Shown here one piece after another: positions 1 to 8,605 of a DNA stretch of 64,000 nucleotides. Made by a program: the position numbers and the translations under genes. How positions within the stretch are numbered: position 1 is the stretch's first letter; every line of letters starts with the position of its first letter. The stretch lies in NCBI RefSeq assembly GCF_044547355.1, contig NZ_JBIUAG010000047.1, positions 1 through 64,000 of the forward strand, in the 5' to 3' direction. The notes under the pieces are model-generated. The model was not told the DNA's origin. It ran no database searches and saw only the letters and a program-made list of their open reading frames with translations. Source of the DNA: Kutzneria sp044547355 (GTDB taxonomy: Bacteria; Actinomycetota; Actinomycetes; Mycobacteriales; Pseudonocardiaceae).

Positions 1-70
1 GCAGGCTCCGCCTGCCTCGATACGCAAGAAGCTTATGCCATCGCCCCCCTCCACACAAAATCCACCCTCC
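1..70 (-). repeat. Hairpin repeat linked to DUF222-HNH gene, inverted copy, cut by window edge
   Basis: The first ~70 bases are the reverse complement of the element at about 1478-1546 on the other side of the HNH gene, with only a few differences. Shared landmarks are the GGCAGGC/GCCTGCC hairpin arm, an AAGCTT core and the block TCCACCCTCCG. The 20 bases that separate the CGACAATC motif from the element in the other copies are absent here. The rest of the element lies outside the window. Confidence 0.85.
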
Positions 71-207
71 GATTGTCGAAGCGGAAAGCCTGTGTGGCCG
101 ACTGCTTTTGCGGGTTGCCGGCTCCGCTTTGTTGGAGGGGGTTTCGGTTCGCTGTGGAGTTGTCAAAGAACAGGTGCGGTAGGCGATAGGGCGGGGATGC
201 GTGGTGG

Positions 208-1353
208 TCAGTACTGGTGGGGTTGGGTGGTGTAGTGGCGGCCCTGGGGGGTGACCCAGTGCAGGGTGCCGTCGTCGTCGAGGGTGACGGTGTGGTCGCC
301 GTGCTTGAGGTGGTGGTGGTGTTGGCAGTAGCCCTTGAGTTGGTCCGGATTCGTCTTGCCTTTCGGCCACGGCACGGTGTGGTCGATTTCTTGGATGGGG
401 TTGACGCAGCCGGGGGCGCAGCAGGTGCCGCCGTCGCGGAGTTTGGTGAACTCCCGGCACCGGGCTGGGGGCTTGTAGAGGTGGGTGGCCATCGCGGCGG
501 CCCGCTGGTACTCGTCCAGCAGGACACCCCGCCACGGGCCCAGCATCGCGAGCTCGCGGGCGGAGTCGGCGCTGATCGGGCCGTAGCCGTCCAGCAGGCC
601 CGGGTCCTCGGTCAGACCCATCAACGTCTCCATCGAGAGGGTGACGTGAACCTGGACCTTCCGGTCGATGCCGTAGCCCAGGAACCGGTCCAGGAACGCG
701 TCCACCCGCTTCTGGTCGGTGGTGCGGCAGTCCTTGCACAACGCGCGGGCATCAGCGGTGGCGATGTCGTAGCACTGCCGGGCGTCGATCGCCGACATGC
801 GGATCCGCAGTTCGGCCATGCCGTTGGGCAGGGGGTAGAACTCGATCCGCCGTTCCTTGTCACGGGCCTTCTGCCGGCGCTGCTCATAGCCCAGCGGATC
901 AGCCTCGGCCACCAGCTTGGTGGTCCGGCGCGCCAGTTGGGTGCGGGTCAGCTCAGCGGCCACCTCGACCAGCTGGTCCTCGATCTGGGGGATCGTGGCG
1001 GGGTCGAGGTGGATCACCCGCTCGTCCACGGTCTCCAGCCGGCGTAGGTCGATCTCCCCGCGTCGCAGCTGCTCACACAGCCGAGGCAGCCGGTCTAGGA
1101 CCTGGGCGCGTTCCTGTTGGCGGAACAGGGACTGTTCGGACTCGTGGGTGGCCATGGACATCTCGGCCAGGTCGTCGAAATTCCGGAGAATGCACAGCCG
1201 AGCGTGGTCGGCAACCGCCGTGATCTTGCGGGCCATGACGAATGCGGTGACCTGTTGCTCAGGTGTGAGAGTGGAGAGATCCGCGCCGAGGAGCAGGTCC
1301 AGCATCGCTCCCGAAGGCTCGGCGGACTCCAGCTCTCGGGTGATTTCTTCCAT
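208..1353 (-). CDS. DUF222 / HNH endonuclease domain protein (13E12-repeat family)
   Basis: This 381-residue protein has an N-terminal DUF222 region (about 1-280) and a C-terminal HNH nuclease fold. The zinc/nuclease part shows CREFTKLRDGGTCCAPGC, then EIDHTVPW and a His-rich CQHHHHLKH, as expected for an HNH metal centre. It ends in HYTTQPHQY, identical to the second family member at 38226-39374; the C-terminal halves of the two are far more alike than their N-terminal quarters. It starts at ATG with a weak GGGGT upstream. The family is the REP13E12 type of Mycobacterium, where such repeats occur in several copies and one serves as a prophage attachment site. DNA cleavage is inferred from the motif; its biological role is unknown. 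Inverted hairpin repeats flank it on both sides. Confidence 0.93.
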   Translation of the reverse strand: MEEITRELESAEPSGAMLDLLLGADLSTLTPEQQVTAFVMARKITAVADHARLCILRNFDDLAEMSMATHESEQSLFRQQERAQVLDRLPRLCEQLRRGEIDLRRLETVDERVIHLDPATIPQIEDQLVEVAAELTRTQLARRTTKLVAEADPLGYEQRRQKARDKERRIEFYPLPNGMAELRIRMSAIDARQCYDIATADARALCKDCRTTDQKRVDAFLDRFLGYGIDRKVQVHVTLSMETLMGLTEDPGLLDGYGPISADSARELAMLGPWRGVLLDEYQRAAAMATHLYKPPARCREFTKLRDGGTCCAPGCVNPIQEIDHTVPWPKGKTNPDQLKGYCQHHHHLKHGDHTVTLDDDGTLHWVTPQGRHYTTQPHQY

Positions 1354-1440
1354 ACCCCAACGATACCCCTATCGAAGATCCAAATCGAACCACTAACGGG
1401 TGAAATCCCGTTTCATGCATAATCGAGACGACCCCACCCA

Positions 1441-1581
1441 CAGCACCGCGGCGACAATCATCTGTACCTTCAGGCTCCGGAGGGTGGATTTGCGCGGAGG
1501 GGGGCGATGGCATAAGCTTCTTGCGTATCGAGGCAGGCGGAGCCTGCCCGATAGCGCCTTGATACGCCATCGCCCAGAGGC
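1441..1581 (+). repeat. Hairpin repeat linked to DUF222-HNH gene, copy 2
   Basis: About 140 bases are nearly identical to 39621-39761. The element contains GGCGATGG...CCATCGCC as outer arms and TATCG-A-GGCAGGC-GGA-GCCTGCC-CGATA as a long inner hairpin. The segment between the gene and this repeat also resembles the equivalent segment of the second locus (GATCCAAATCGAA, CACTAACGGGTGAA, TTTCATGCATAATCG). The conserved upstream block may hold the promoter of the HNH gene. Confidence 0.9.
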
Positions 1582-1623
1582 CTAGCAGGGTCATCCGATC
1601 TCGGACCGGTTAGTCTGGCGGAC

Positions 1624-2385
1624 GTGGAGTCGTCGGACCAGGACACCAAGCGGGCGGCCGCCAGTCGCAACGGCGCGTCGGTCGAACCCGCGCGGGGTGC
1701 GCGGTGGGCGCTGGTCGAGAACCAGATCCTGACCGAGGCGACGCGGCTGTTCGCCCTGCGCGGCTTCGCGGCGACCACGCTCAAGGACATCGCGGACGCC
1801 ACCGGCCTGACCCGGCCGGCGCTGTACCACTACTTCGCCAACAAGGAAGCGGTGCTGGCCCGGCTGGTCAGCGACCTGACACTGGCGCCGGCCGACGAGC
1901 TGGCCAAGCTGCGCCGCCGCCGCGGCAAGAGCGCGATCGAACGCCTGCACGCGATGGCCTTCGACACCGCGCTGCGGCACGCGACCCAGCCGGAGCGGTT
2001 CCGGGTCCTGGTCCGGTCCGACGCGGAGCTGCCGTCCGACATCGCACAGTCCTATCTGGACGGACGGCGCCGGATCCTGGCCGAGTTCGTGGCGGTCATC
2101 GACCAGGGCGTGGCGGCCGACGAGCTGCGTCCGCTCGACGCGCGCACGGCCGCGCTGGGCATCATCGGCATGTGCACCTGGGTGGCGTTCTGGTACCGCC
2201 CGACCGAGGCCGGCGACGAGCGCGCGGTCGCGACCCAGATCGCCGACATGGCCGTCGCCTCCGTGCGCAACGCCGACAGCCGCGCGACCACGGCCAGCGG
2301 CCCGGCGCGTGCCCTTGAACTGCTGAAGCAGGACGTCGCCCTGCTCGAAGCGACGCTCGCGGCCGAGCCGCGTCCCCGCGACTGA
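1624..2385 (+). CDS. TetR family transcriptional regulator
   Basis: The 253-residue product has a TetR-type DNA-binding domain at about residues 33-85 (ILTEATRLFALRGFAATTL, then TGLTRPALYHYFANKEAVL, the typical recognition helix). The remainder is helical ligand-binding domain. A 30-residue N-terminal extension precedes the domain, so the GTG start is tentative. It lies just downstream of a hairpin repeat and upstream, in the same direction, of the VOC/hydrolase genes and the carboxylase region. It is a candidate for binding the near-palindrome found at 6426, 11938 and 15603, but that link is inference; the MarR gene at 12058 is an alternative. Confidence 0.92.
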   Translation: MESSDQDTKRAAASRNGASVEPARGARWALVENQILTEATRLFALRGFAATTLKDIADATGLTRPALYHYFANKEAVLARLVSDLTLAPADELAKLRRRRGKSAIERLHAMAFDTALRHATQPERFRVLVRSDAELPSDIAQSYLDGRRRILAEFVAVIDQGVAADELRPLDARTAALGIIGMCTWVAFWYRPTEAGDERAVATQIADMAVASVRNADSRATTASGPARALELLKQDVALLEATLAAEPRPRD

Positions 2386-2494
2386 GGTCTGTTCTCCACG
2401 TCACCCACCGTGGCCTTACCTTGCCCACTGTGGCTTCGTCGGCGTAGAATTTTTGCCGTAAGCGTCAAACGCGGGCGGCATCGGGAGGATTTCC

Positions 2495-3121
2495 ATGACG
2501 GACACACCACACCTGGTGCGGGGCGTGGACCACGTCGCGTATCCGACGCTGGACCCGGCCGCGACCGTCGCCTTCTACCGTGACACGCTGGGTTTCCCGG
2601 TGGTGCACTCGATCTGCGCGGCCGGCTGGGGGCCGGCCGACCACCCCGACTTCATCCACTTCTTCTTCGACATCGGCAACGACGACCGGCTGGCGTTCTT
2701 CTACTACTTCGGCTACGAGCCGCCGCGGCACGGCGTCAAGGGCGACGTGTACGCGCGGTTCGAGGACGACGTGCCCGACTTCTTCGTGATGTCACGGCAT
2801 CTGGCCATCCACGTGGACAGCGAGGCGCATCTGCTGGAGTACCGCCGGCGGCTGGACGCCAGCCGATGGCCGGTGGAGCTCCAGGTCCAGCACGAGACCA
2901 TCGAGTCGATCTACACCCACGACCCGAACGGCTACATGGTGGAGATCACCCGGGCGCTGCGGCCGGTGACCCCGCAGGAGGACCTGGACGCCAACCTCAC
3001 CATCGACGCCCTGCTGGACGTGCTCGGCGACGGTGAGCCGTCGATGGCCGCGCTGCTGGCCCGCAAGTCCGAGCTGATCGTCCAGCGGGCGGCCGACTGG
3101 ACCGCGGCGCCGGCCCGATGA
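2495..3121 (+). CDS. VOC superfamily protein (glyoxalase/extradiol dioxygenase fold)
   Basis: The 208-residue protein begins with GVDHVAYPTLDPAATVAFY, the standard start of a VOC module, and continues with a second half containing LAIHVDS and a closing DPNGYMVEIT. The likely metal ligands are His13, His106 and Glu150, so a metal-dependent enzyme such as a dioxygenase, lyase or epimerase is plausible; the substrate cannot be told. A good GGAGG site lies seven bases before the ATG. Its stop overlaps the next gene by four bases, so translation is probably coupled to the 81-residue protein and the alpha/beta hydrolase that follow. Confidence 0.88.
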   Translation: MTDTPHLVRGVDHVAYPTLDPAATVAFYRDTLGFPVVHSICAAGWGPADHPDFIHFFFDIGNDDRLAFFYYFGYEPPRHGVKGDVYARFEDDVPDFFVMSRHLAIHVDSEAHLLEYRRRLDASRWPVELQVQHETIESIYTHDPNGYMVEITRALRPVTPQEDLDANLTIDALLDVLGDGEPSMAALLARKSELIVQRAADWTAAPAR

Positions 3122-3363
3122 GCGCTCTCTACGTGCTCGACGTCCCGGAGAACCGGCCGGTGGCCGAGGTCGCCGCGCGCGACCGGTCGGTGTCGTCGCG
3201 GCGGGTCGGGCCGTACTTCGAGCTGGTCTTCGACCGGGTGATGGTGATCGACCGGCGGGCCACCGGCTGTCGGCACGCGGTCTGGTACAGCAGCGTGGCC
3301 GGCACCCGTGCGGCGCGAATCACCCAGTGGGACAAGGATGTGCTGCGGATCGAGGCGGCATGA
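3118..3363 (+). CDS. Small protein of unknown function (81 aa), coupled to VOC gene
   Basis: I do not recognise this family. It is an 81-residue soluble protein without signal or membrane segment, with a central beta-rich pattern (VGPYFELVFDRVMVIDRRATG, then HAVWYSSVAG). It overlaps the upstream VOC gene and the downstream hydrolase by ATGA at both ends, which argues strongly that it is translated and works with them. Codon use is like that of the neighbours. A small accessory or cofactor-handling protein is possible, but this is inferred only from position. Confidence 0.75.
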   Translation: MSALYVLDVPENRPVAEVAARDRSVSSRRVGPYFELVFDRVMVIDRRATGCRHAVWYSSVAGTRAARITQWDKDVLRIEAA

Positions 3364-4583
3364 GCAGGCTCGGCGCCGGCCGGCGCCTGGAGACGCAGGA
3401 GCTGCCGAGGGACGTCATCGAGTCGACGCATTCGCTGCGGACACACGACGGGTCCACAGTGGACGGTGTGTTGCGTACCGTGCCGGGGGTGCGCACGGTC
3501 GTGTCCGTCATGCACCCCAGGCAGGACGTGACCCACCATCCGCTCGTGCCGGAGCTGCTCGCCCGGGGATTCGCGGTGTGGACGCAGGGCACGCGGTCGG
3601 TGAACAACGACATCGCCCTGCTGCACGAGCAGGCCCTGCTCGATGTGGCCGCCGGTCAGAAGTTCTTGCGGCAACGGGAGTTCGACGCCGTCGTGACGCT
3701 GGGCCACTCGGGCGGCGGCACGCTGTTCGCCTACTACCACGAGCAGGCCGGCTCGCCGGACCGCCTCGCGGCCGGGCCGGGTGGCCGGCCGACCGGGTTC
3801 GCGGAGGCGGAGATGCCGCTGCCGGACGCGGCTGTCTTCATGGCGCCGCATCCGGGGCAAGGCGCTTTGCTGCAACGGATGATCGATCCGTCGGTGGTCG
3901 ACGAGAGCGACCCGATGTCGATCGATCCCGAGCTCGATCCCTACGCCGAGGCCAATGGTTTCCGCCCAGCGCCGCAGCCTTCCTCGTACTCGGCGGAGTT
4001 CGTGGCGCGCTACCGGCTGGCGCAGCGCGACCGGATCGCCCGGATCGACGCCGTCGCCAGGGAACGGCTGGACGACATCGCCGCGGCGCGACGTCGTCAC
4101 GAGCAGACAAGCAACCCTGCGGACCGGCGGCGCGCGCTCGCCCCGCGAGTCCTGACCACCTATCGCACCGACGCCGATCTGCGGGGCGTCGACCTGTCGC
4201 TGGATCCGAACGACCGCCCGTACGGGTCGCTGTTCGGCCGGCGGCCGGACCTGACCAACTACGGGCTGGTCGGGTTCGGCCGGTTCGCCACGCCCGAGGC
4301 CTGGCTGTCCACCTGGTCCGGCCTGAGCAGCAAGGCAAACCTGCTGCGCTGCATACCAAACGTCACCGCGCCGACACTGCTGGTCGAACTCACCGGCGAC
4401 CAGGCCTGCTTCCCGGCCGACATTGACGCCATCGTCGACGCCAGCGGCGCCAAGGACTTCGCCCTGGCCCGCGTGGCCGGCACGCACTTCGGTGGCCCGC
4501 TGACGCCCGGCGGCCCGACCGGCAATCACCTTGCCGCACAGGAGATCGGGGCCTGGCTCGCGGAGCGTTTCCCCGCGGCCTGA
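3360..4583 (+). CDS. Alpha/beta hydrolase
   Basis: The 407-residue product carries a nucleophile elbow LGHSGGG with Ser117. A later ELTGDQACFPAD and a C-terminal VAGTHFGG give plausible acid and His members of the triad. The chosen ATG overlaps the stop of the 81-residue gene; an upstream in-frame codon would overlap that gene deeply and lacks support. A long lid-like insertion (about 190-270) lies between core strands. It ends the three-gene VOC unit and is followed by a convergent ligase gene. Likely role: hydrolysis of an ester or thioester, or of a C-C bond in a ring-cleavage product, in the same pathway as the VOC protein; substrate unknown. Confidence 0.85.
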   Translation: MSRLGAGRRLETQELPRDVIESTHSLRTHDGSTVDGVLRTVPGVRTVVSVMHPRQDVTHHPLVPELLARGFAVWTQGTRSVNNDIALLHEQALLDVAAGQKFLRQREFDAVVTLGHSGGGTLFAYYHEQAGSPDRLAAGPGGRPTGFAEAEMPLPDAAVFMAPHPGQGALLQRMIDPSVVDESDPMSIDPELDPYAEANGFRPAPQPSSYSAEFVARYRLAQRDRIARIDAVARERLDDIAAARRRHEQTSNPADRRRALAPRVLTTYRTDADLRGVDLSLDPNDRPYGSLFGRRPDLTNYGLVGFGRFATPEAWLSTWSGLSSKANLLRCIPNVTAPTLLVELTGDQACFPADIDAIVDASGAKDFALARVAGTHFGGPLTPGGPTGNHLAAQEIGAWLAERFPAA

Positions 4584-4719
4584 GGCTGCTCGCCGCACAC
4601 GTCGTTCGGGCACACGAAAGGGCACGGCCGAGACCCACGAGCAGGCCCCACCATCGGCCTGTTCGGCGAGCGGGTCATCCCGGGATTCCGGACGGCGCCG
4701 GCGGCATAGGGGCACCCGC

Positions 4720-6375
4720 TCAGGACACCAGCGCTGCCGCGGCCGCTCGCAGCGACCGCTTGTCCACCTTGCCGACGTTCGACCGCGGCAGCCGATCCAC
4801 CCGCTCCAGGCGCTCGGGCCACTTGAACTTGGCCACCCCCAGCGCGGCCAGGTGCTCGCGGACGTCGTCGAGCGTCACCGGCTCGTCCCGCGCGACCACG
4901 AAGGCGCACGCGCGCTCGCCGAGACGGGGATCCGGCATCGCCACCACGGCCGCCTCGGTGATCGCCGGGTGCCGCAGCAGCAACCCCTCGACCTCCTCGG
5001 CGTTGACCTTCTCGCCGCCGCGGCTGATGACGTCCTTCAGCCGCCCGTCGATCGACAGGTAGCGCCGACCGTCGAAGGTCAGCACGGAAGCGAGGTCGCC
5101 GGTGCGGTAGAAGCCGTCCGAGGTGAAGGCGACGCTGTTGTGCTCGGCGGAGTCGAGGTAGCCGGGAATCGTGTACGGCCCGCGGCAGCACAGTTCGCCG
5201 GTCTCGCCGTCGGGCAGCTCCCGCTCGCCGCCCGGCTCCAGGATCCGGAACTCGTCCAGTTCGGACAGTGCGACGCCGACCGAGACCAGCCGGGCCTCGC
5301 GCGGTGCGTCCGGCGGGGTGAGGGCGAAGAATCCCTCACCCATGCCGAAGTTCTGGCCGCTCCAGATCCCGTGCCGCTCGATCGTGGCGAACAGCTCCGG
5401 CGGCACCTTGGTGCCCGACAACAGGATCTTCTCCAGCGAGCCGGCCAGCGTCGCGATGCCCGTCTCGCCGATCGCCAGGAAATGGGCGTGCCCGACCAGG
5501 ATGTGCGTGACCCGTTCCGCCACCAGGAAAGGGAAGCATGCCGTGACGTCCGGGACGCCGAGCAACAGGCAGGCCCCGACGCTGTGCGCCGCGTGCACCC
5601 CGCACACGATGCCGGCGTTGTGTGCGATCGGCAGGATGTGCGCCACCCGGCTGTGCTCGGTGAGGCCGAAACCCCTTGCGTACGCTAGGGAGTTGTACCA
5701 GTACTCGGCGTGCCGGCGGGGGATCACCTTGGGCACGTCGGTGGTGCCGCCGGAAAGCTGGAACACAGCGACGTCGGTCGGGTCGAGGTCGGCCTGGATC
5801 GCCCGCACGGTCTCGCGTGCCGACAACGGGTCCGCGGAGAGGTCCTCCACCCGCGTGCTGCCGGCCGTCGGGGTCGGCGCGCCGATGGTGAGCACATGGC
5901 GCAGCGTGGGATGCCCATCGGCGCACTCGGCCGCGAACGAGAGCAGGTCGAACTTCGCGCCGGGCGTGGCGTCGACGAGATGGGCGACGGCCTCGACGCG
6001 CCGGCTGATCTGGTCGATCTCGTGCCGCCGGTGCTGGGCGAGCGTGGCCACCGGCACGAGCCCCGCCTTCAGCACCCCGTACCACGCGAGCACGGTGTGC
6101 AGCCGATTGTCGACCTGGAACAGGACCGGATCGCCGGGCCGCAGCCCCAGTTCGCGCAACCCGACCGCGATCTGGTCGGTCCGCGCGTCGAGCTCGGCGT
6201 AGGAGAGCCGGCCGTCGAGTGCGGCCACCGCCGTGCGGTCGGGGAACCGCTGGGCCGTGGCGTGCAGCTGTTCGCCGATCGTGCGGTCCGTCCACGCCCC
6301 GGCCGCCTGGTACCGCCGGACGGCCGTCTCGGGGAAGGACGGCAGCCGATCGCCCCATCGATCACCAACGCGCAC
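4720..6375 (-). CDS. AMP-dependent acid ligase, DhbE-like aryl-AMP/CoA ligase
   Basis: This ANL-superfamily adenylating enzyme (551 residues from the chosen start) shows the ATP-binding motif QLSGGTTDVPKVIPR at about 206-220, as in 2,3-dihydroxybenzoate-AMP ligases. Later motifs are GRLKDVISRGGEKVNAEEVE and a C-terminal Lys region PRSNVGKVDKRSL. The GTG at 6375 is preceded by GAGGAGG at five bases; a longer version would need a TTG with no ribosome site and would run into the operator. It is divergent from the HyuA-type gene with the shared operator between them, so co-regulation is likely. In acetophenone metabolism a ligase activates the beta-keto acid made by the carboxylase; that role fits here but is inference. 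Confidence 0.9.
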   Translation of the reverse strand: MRVGDRWGDRLPSFPETAVRRYQAAGAWTDRTIGEQLHATAQRFPDRTAVAALDGRLSYAELDARTDQIAVGLRELGLRPGDPVLFQVDNRLHTVLAWYGVLKAGLVPVATLAQHRRHEIDQISRRVEAVAHLVDATPGAKFDLLSFAAECADGHPTLRHVLTIGAPTPTAGSTRVEDLSADPLSARETVRAIQADLDPTDVAVFQLSGGTTDVPKVIPRRHAEYWYNSLAYARGFGLTEHSRVAHILPIAHNAGIVCGVHAAHSVGACLLLGVPDVTACFPFLVAERVTHILVGHAHFLAIGETGIATLAGSLEKILLSGTKVPPELFATIERHGIWSGQNFGMGEGFFALTPPDAPREARLVSVGVALSELDEFRILEPGGERELPDGETGELCCRGPYTIPGYLDSAEHNSVAFTSDGFYRTGDLASVLTFDGRRYLSIDGRLKDVISRGGEKVNAEEVEGLLLRHPAITEAAVVAMPDPRLGERACAFVVARDEPVTLDDVREHLAALGVAKFKWPERLERVDRLPRSNVGKVDKRSLRAAAAALVS

Positions 6376-6425
6376 GTGTGCCTCCTCGGGTCTCGGACAC
6401 CACTGTAAATCCTCAGTCGTCGGTA

Positions 6426-6443
6426 GTGTCAATTATTCGACAC
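6426..6443. promoter_or_regulatory. Near-palindromic operator, site 1 of 3
   Basis: GTGTCAATTATTCGACAC forms an inverted repeat (GTGTC...GACAC) in the divergent promoter region of the ligase and the HyuA-type gene. Closely related sites occur at 11938-11955 and 15603-15620. The AT-rich centre stands out in this GC-rich DNA. Confidence 0.75.
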
Positions 6444-6493
6444 AGCGTTAAGATGTGCTGGTCCAGCGGAACCGGTCGAAGGAGCAGCCGCGC

Positions 6494-8593
6494 ATGTCCT
6501 ACGTCATCGGAGTGGACGTCGGCGGAACATTCACCGACGGCGTGTTGCACGACCACGACGGCGCGGTGGTCGCCGCCAAGACTCCCTCCACGCCCCCCGA
6601 CTACTCGCGGGGCGTGCTCGACGTGCTGGCGGTGCTGGCCGAGCAGGTCGGCGAGACCGTCGAGGAGATGCTGGCCAAGACCCAGCACATCGCCCACGGC
6701 ACCACGTCCACGCTGAACGCCTTGGTGACCGGCAACGTGCCGCCGGTCGGCTTCCTGACCACGGTCGGGCATCGCGACTCCATCTACATCATGAACGTGG
6801 AGGGCCGCTACGTCGGCCGCTCGCCTGAGCAGCTGCAGGACGTGCTGCGCCAGGACAAGCGCCATGCCCTGCTGCCCAAGCGGCATGCGCTGGAGGTGGT
6901 GGAGCGGGTCGACCGCGACGGCAAGGTCATCGTGCGGCTGGACGAGGACCAGGCCCGGGACGCGATCCGCAGGCTCGTCGACGACGGCGTCAGCGCGATC
7001 GCCGTCTCCCTGCTGTGGTCGTTCCGCAACCCCACCCACGAGCTGCGGCTGCGTGAGCTGATCCGGGAGATCGCGCCGGACCTGTTCGTCGCGCTGTCCA
7101 GCGAGGTCAGCCCGCGCATCCGGGAGTTCTCCCGCAACGCGACCACGATCATGAGCGCCCAGATCGGCCCCGGCCTGCGCGACTACCTCGGCGCGCTGGA
7201 GTCCGCGCTGCGCAAGCGAAAGCTCGCCGGGCCGCTGCTGGTCATGCAGAGCAACGGCGGCGCGGTGACCGCGGCCGAGGCGCCGGCCACCGCGATCACC
7301 ACGGTCGGCTCGGTGCTCACCGGCGGCGTCATCGGCTCGGTGGCGCTCGGCCGGCAGCTCGGACACCGCAACGTCATCGCGACCGACGTGGGCGGCACGA
7401 CGTTCCTGGTCGGCCTGGTCGTCGACGGCGAGCCGGTGCGCTCGACCACGACCGTGATCAACCACCACCCGATCAACGTGCCCGCGCTCCAGGTGCACGC
7501 CATCGGCTCCGGCGGCGGCGCGATCGCCTGGCTGGACGCCGGCGGCAACCTCCAGGTCGGGCCGCGCAGCGCCGGCGCCGTGCCCGGCCCGGCCTGCTAC
7601 GGGCAGGGCGGCACGGAGCCGACCATCGCCGACGCCAACCTGGTGTTGGGCATCCTGCCCGAACGCGGCCTGCTCGGCGGCAAGAAGCGGCTCGACGTCG
7701 AGCTGGCCAGGGCGGCGATCCGCGCCCACATCGCGGAGCCGCTGGGCATGTCGGTCGAGGACGCGGCCGCCGCGATCTACACCGTGCAGAACGCGCAGAC
7801 CGGGGATCTGCTCCGCAAGACCGTCGTCGAGGCCGGGCACGACCCGAGGAACTTCGTGCTGTACGCCTTCGGCGGCGCGGGGCCCGCGCACTGCGCCGGT
7901 TACGCGGCCGAGGTCGGCGTGCGCAACGTCGTCGTCCCACTGGGCCAGGTCGCGTCGGCCTTCTCCGCGTTCGGCCTCGCGGCGTCCAATGTCGTGCTGT
8001 CGGCCGAACTGTCCGATCCGGCCGCGGTTCCGCTCGACCCGGTCCGCGCCGAGCGCAACCTGCTTCGCCTGGAGACGCAGGCGCTGGCGGCGCTGGAACG
8101 GCAGGGCCTGAAGTTCGCCGACGTCGTCATCGAACGCGAGGTCGACATGCGGTTCACCGCCCAGCTCGCCGAGATCGCCACGCCGGTGCCCAACGGCGCG
8201 GTGACCGAGCGGGTGCTGGCCGAGGTCGTGTCCGGCTTCGAGCGCCGCTACGCCGAGCTGTACGGGGAGGGGACGGGCTTCCGCGACGCCGGCATCCAGG
8301 CCATCACCTACCGGGTCCGGGCCACCGGCGTGTTCCCGTTCTCGCCCACGCTGCCCGAGATCAAGGCCGCGGACTCCGCGGACGCCTCGTCGGCGCTGAT
8401 CTCCACACGGAACGTGCGCCTGGGCACGGGCGGCTACGAGCCCACCGCCGTCTACGACTACCGCCAGCTGCAGGCCGGCTTTTCCTTCCAGGGCCCGGCG
8501 ATCGTGGAGGTGCCCACCACGACGGTGGTCGTCCCGCGCGGCAGCACCGCCACGGTCGACCACCTCGGAAACCTGAACCTGATCGTCGAGTAG
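6494..8593 (+). CDS. HyuA-type hydantoinase/oxoprolinase subunit A (acetone/acetophenone carboxylase beta-like)
   Basis: The 699-residue protein has the ASKHA-fold ATPase start VIGVDVGGTFTDGV at residues 4-17, a second phosphate loop ATDVGGTTFLVG, and AFGGAGPAHC near residue 460. Length (about 700) matches the ATP-hydrolysing beta subunit of acetone carboxylase and HyuA of hydantoinases. The family energises ring opening of hydantoins/5-oxoproline or carboxylation of ketones by phosphorylating the substrate. The ATG at 6494 follows AAGGAG; upstream in-frame codons lie within the operator region. The partner subunit starts 12 bases downstream. The nearby ligase and dehydrogenases favour a ketone substrate over a hydantoin. 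Confidence 0.93.
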   Translation: MSYVIGVDVGGTFTDGVLHDHDGAVVAAKTPSTPPDYSRGVLDVLAVLAEQVGETVEEMLAKTQHIAHGTTSTLNALVTGNVPPVGFLTTVGHRDSIYIMNVEGRYVGRSPEQLQDVLRQDKRHALLPKRHALEVVERVDRDGKVIVRLDEDQARDAIRRLVDDGVSAIAVSLLWSFRNPTHELRLRELIREIAPDLFVALSSEVSPRIREFSRNATTIMSAQIGPGLRDYLGALESALRKRKLAGPLLVMQSNGGAVTAAEAPATAITTVGSVLTGGVIGSVALGRQLGHRNVIATDVGGTTFLVGLVVDGEPVRSTTTVINHHPINVPALQVHAIGSGGGAIAWLDAGGNLQVGPRSAGAVPGPACYGQGGTEPTIADANLVLGILPERGLLGGKKRLDVELARAAIRAHIAEPLGMSVEDAAAAIYTVQNAQTGDLLRKTVVEAGHDPRNFVLYAFGGAGPAHCAGYAAEVGVRNVVVPLGQVASAFSAFGLAASNVVLSAELSDPAAVPLDPVRAERNLLRLETQALAALERQGLKFADVVIEREVDMRFTAQLAEIATPVPNGAVTERVLAEVVSGFERRYAELYGEGTGFRDAGIQAITYRVRATGVFPFSPTLPEIKAADSADASSALISTRNVRLGTGGYEPTAVYDYRQLQAGFSFQGPAIVEVPTTTVVVPRGSTATVDHLGNLNLIVE

Positions 8594-8605
8594 GAGACCC
8601 GTCTC

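Noticed and set aside
3129..4715. Minus-strand open frame opposite the alpha/beta hydrolase
   Set aside because: No recognisable domain; composition is that of a shadow frame, while the plus strand has a GHSGGG elbow and coupled start.
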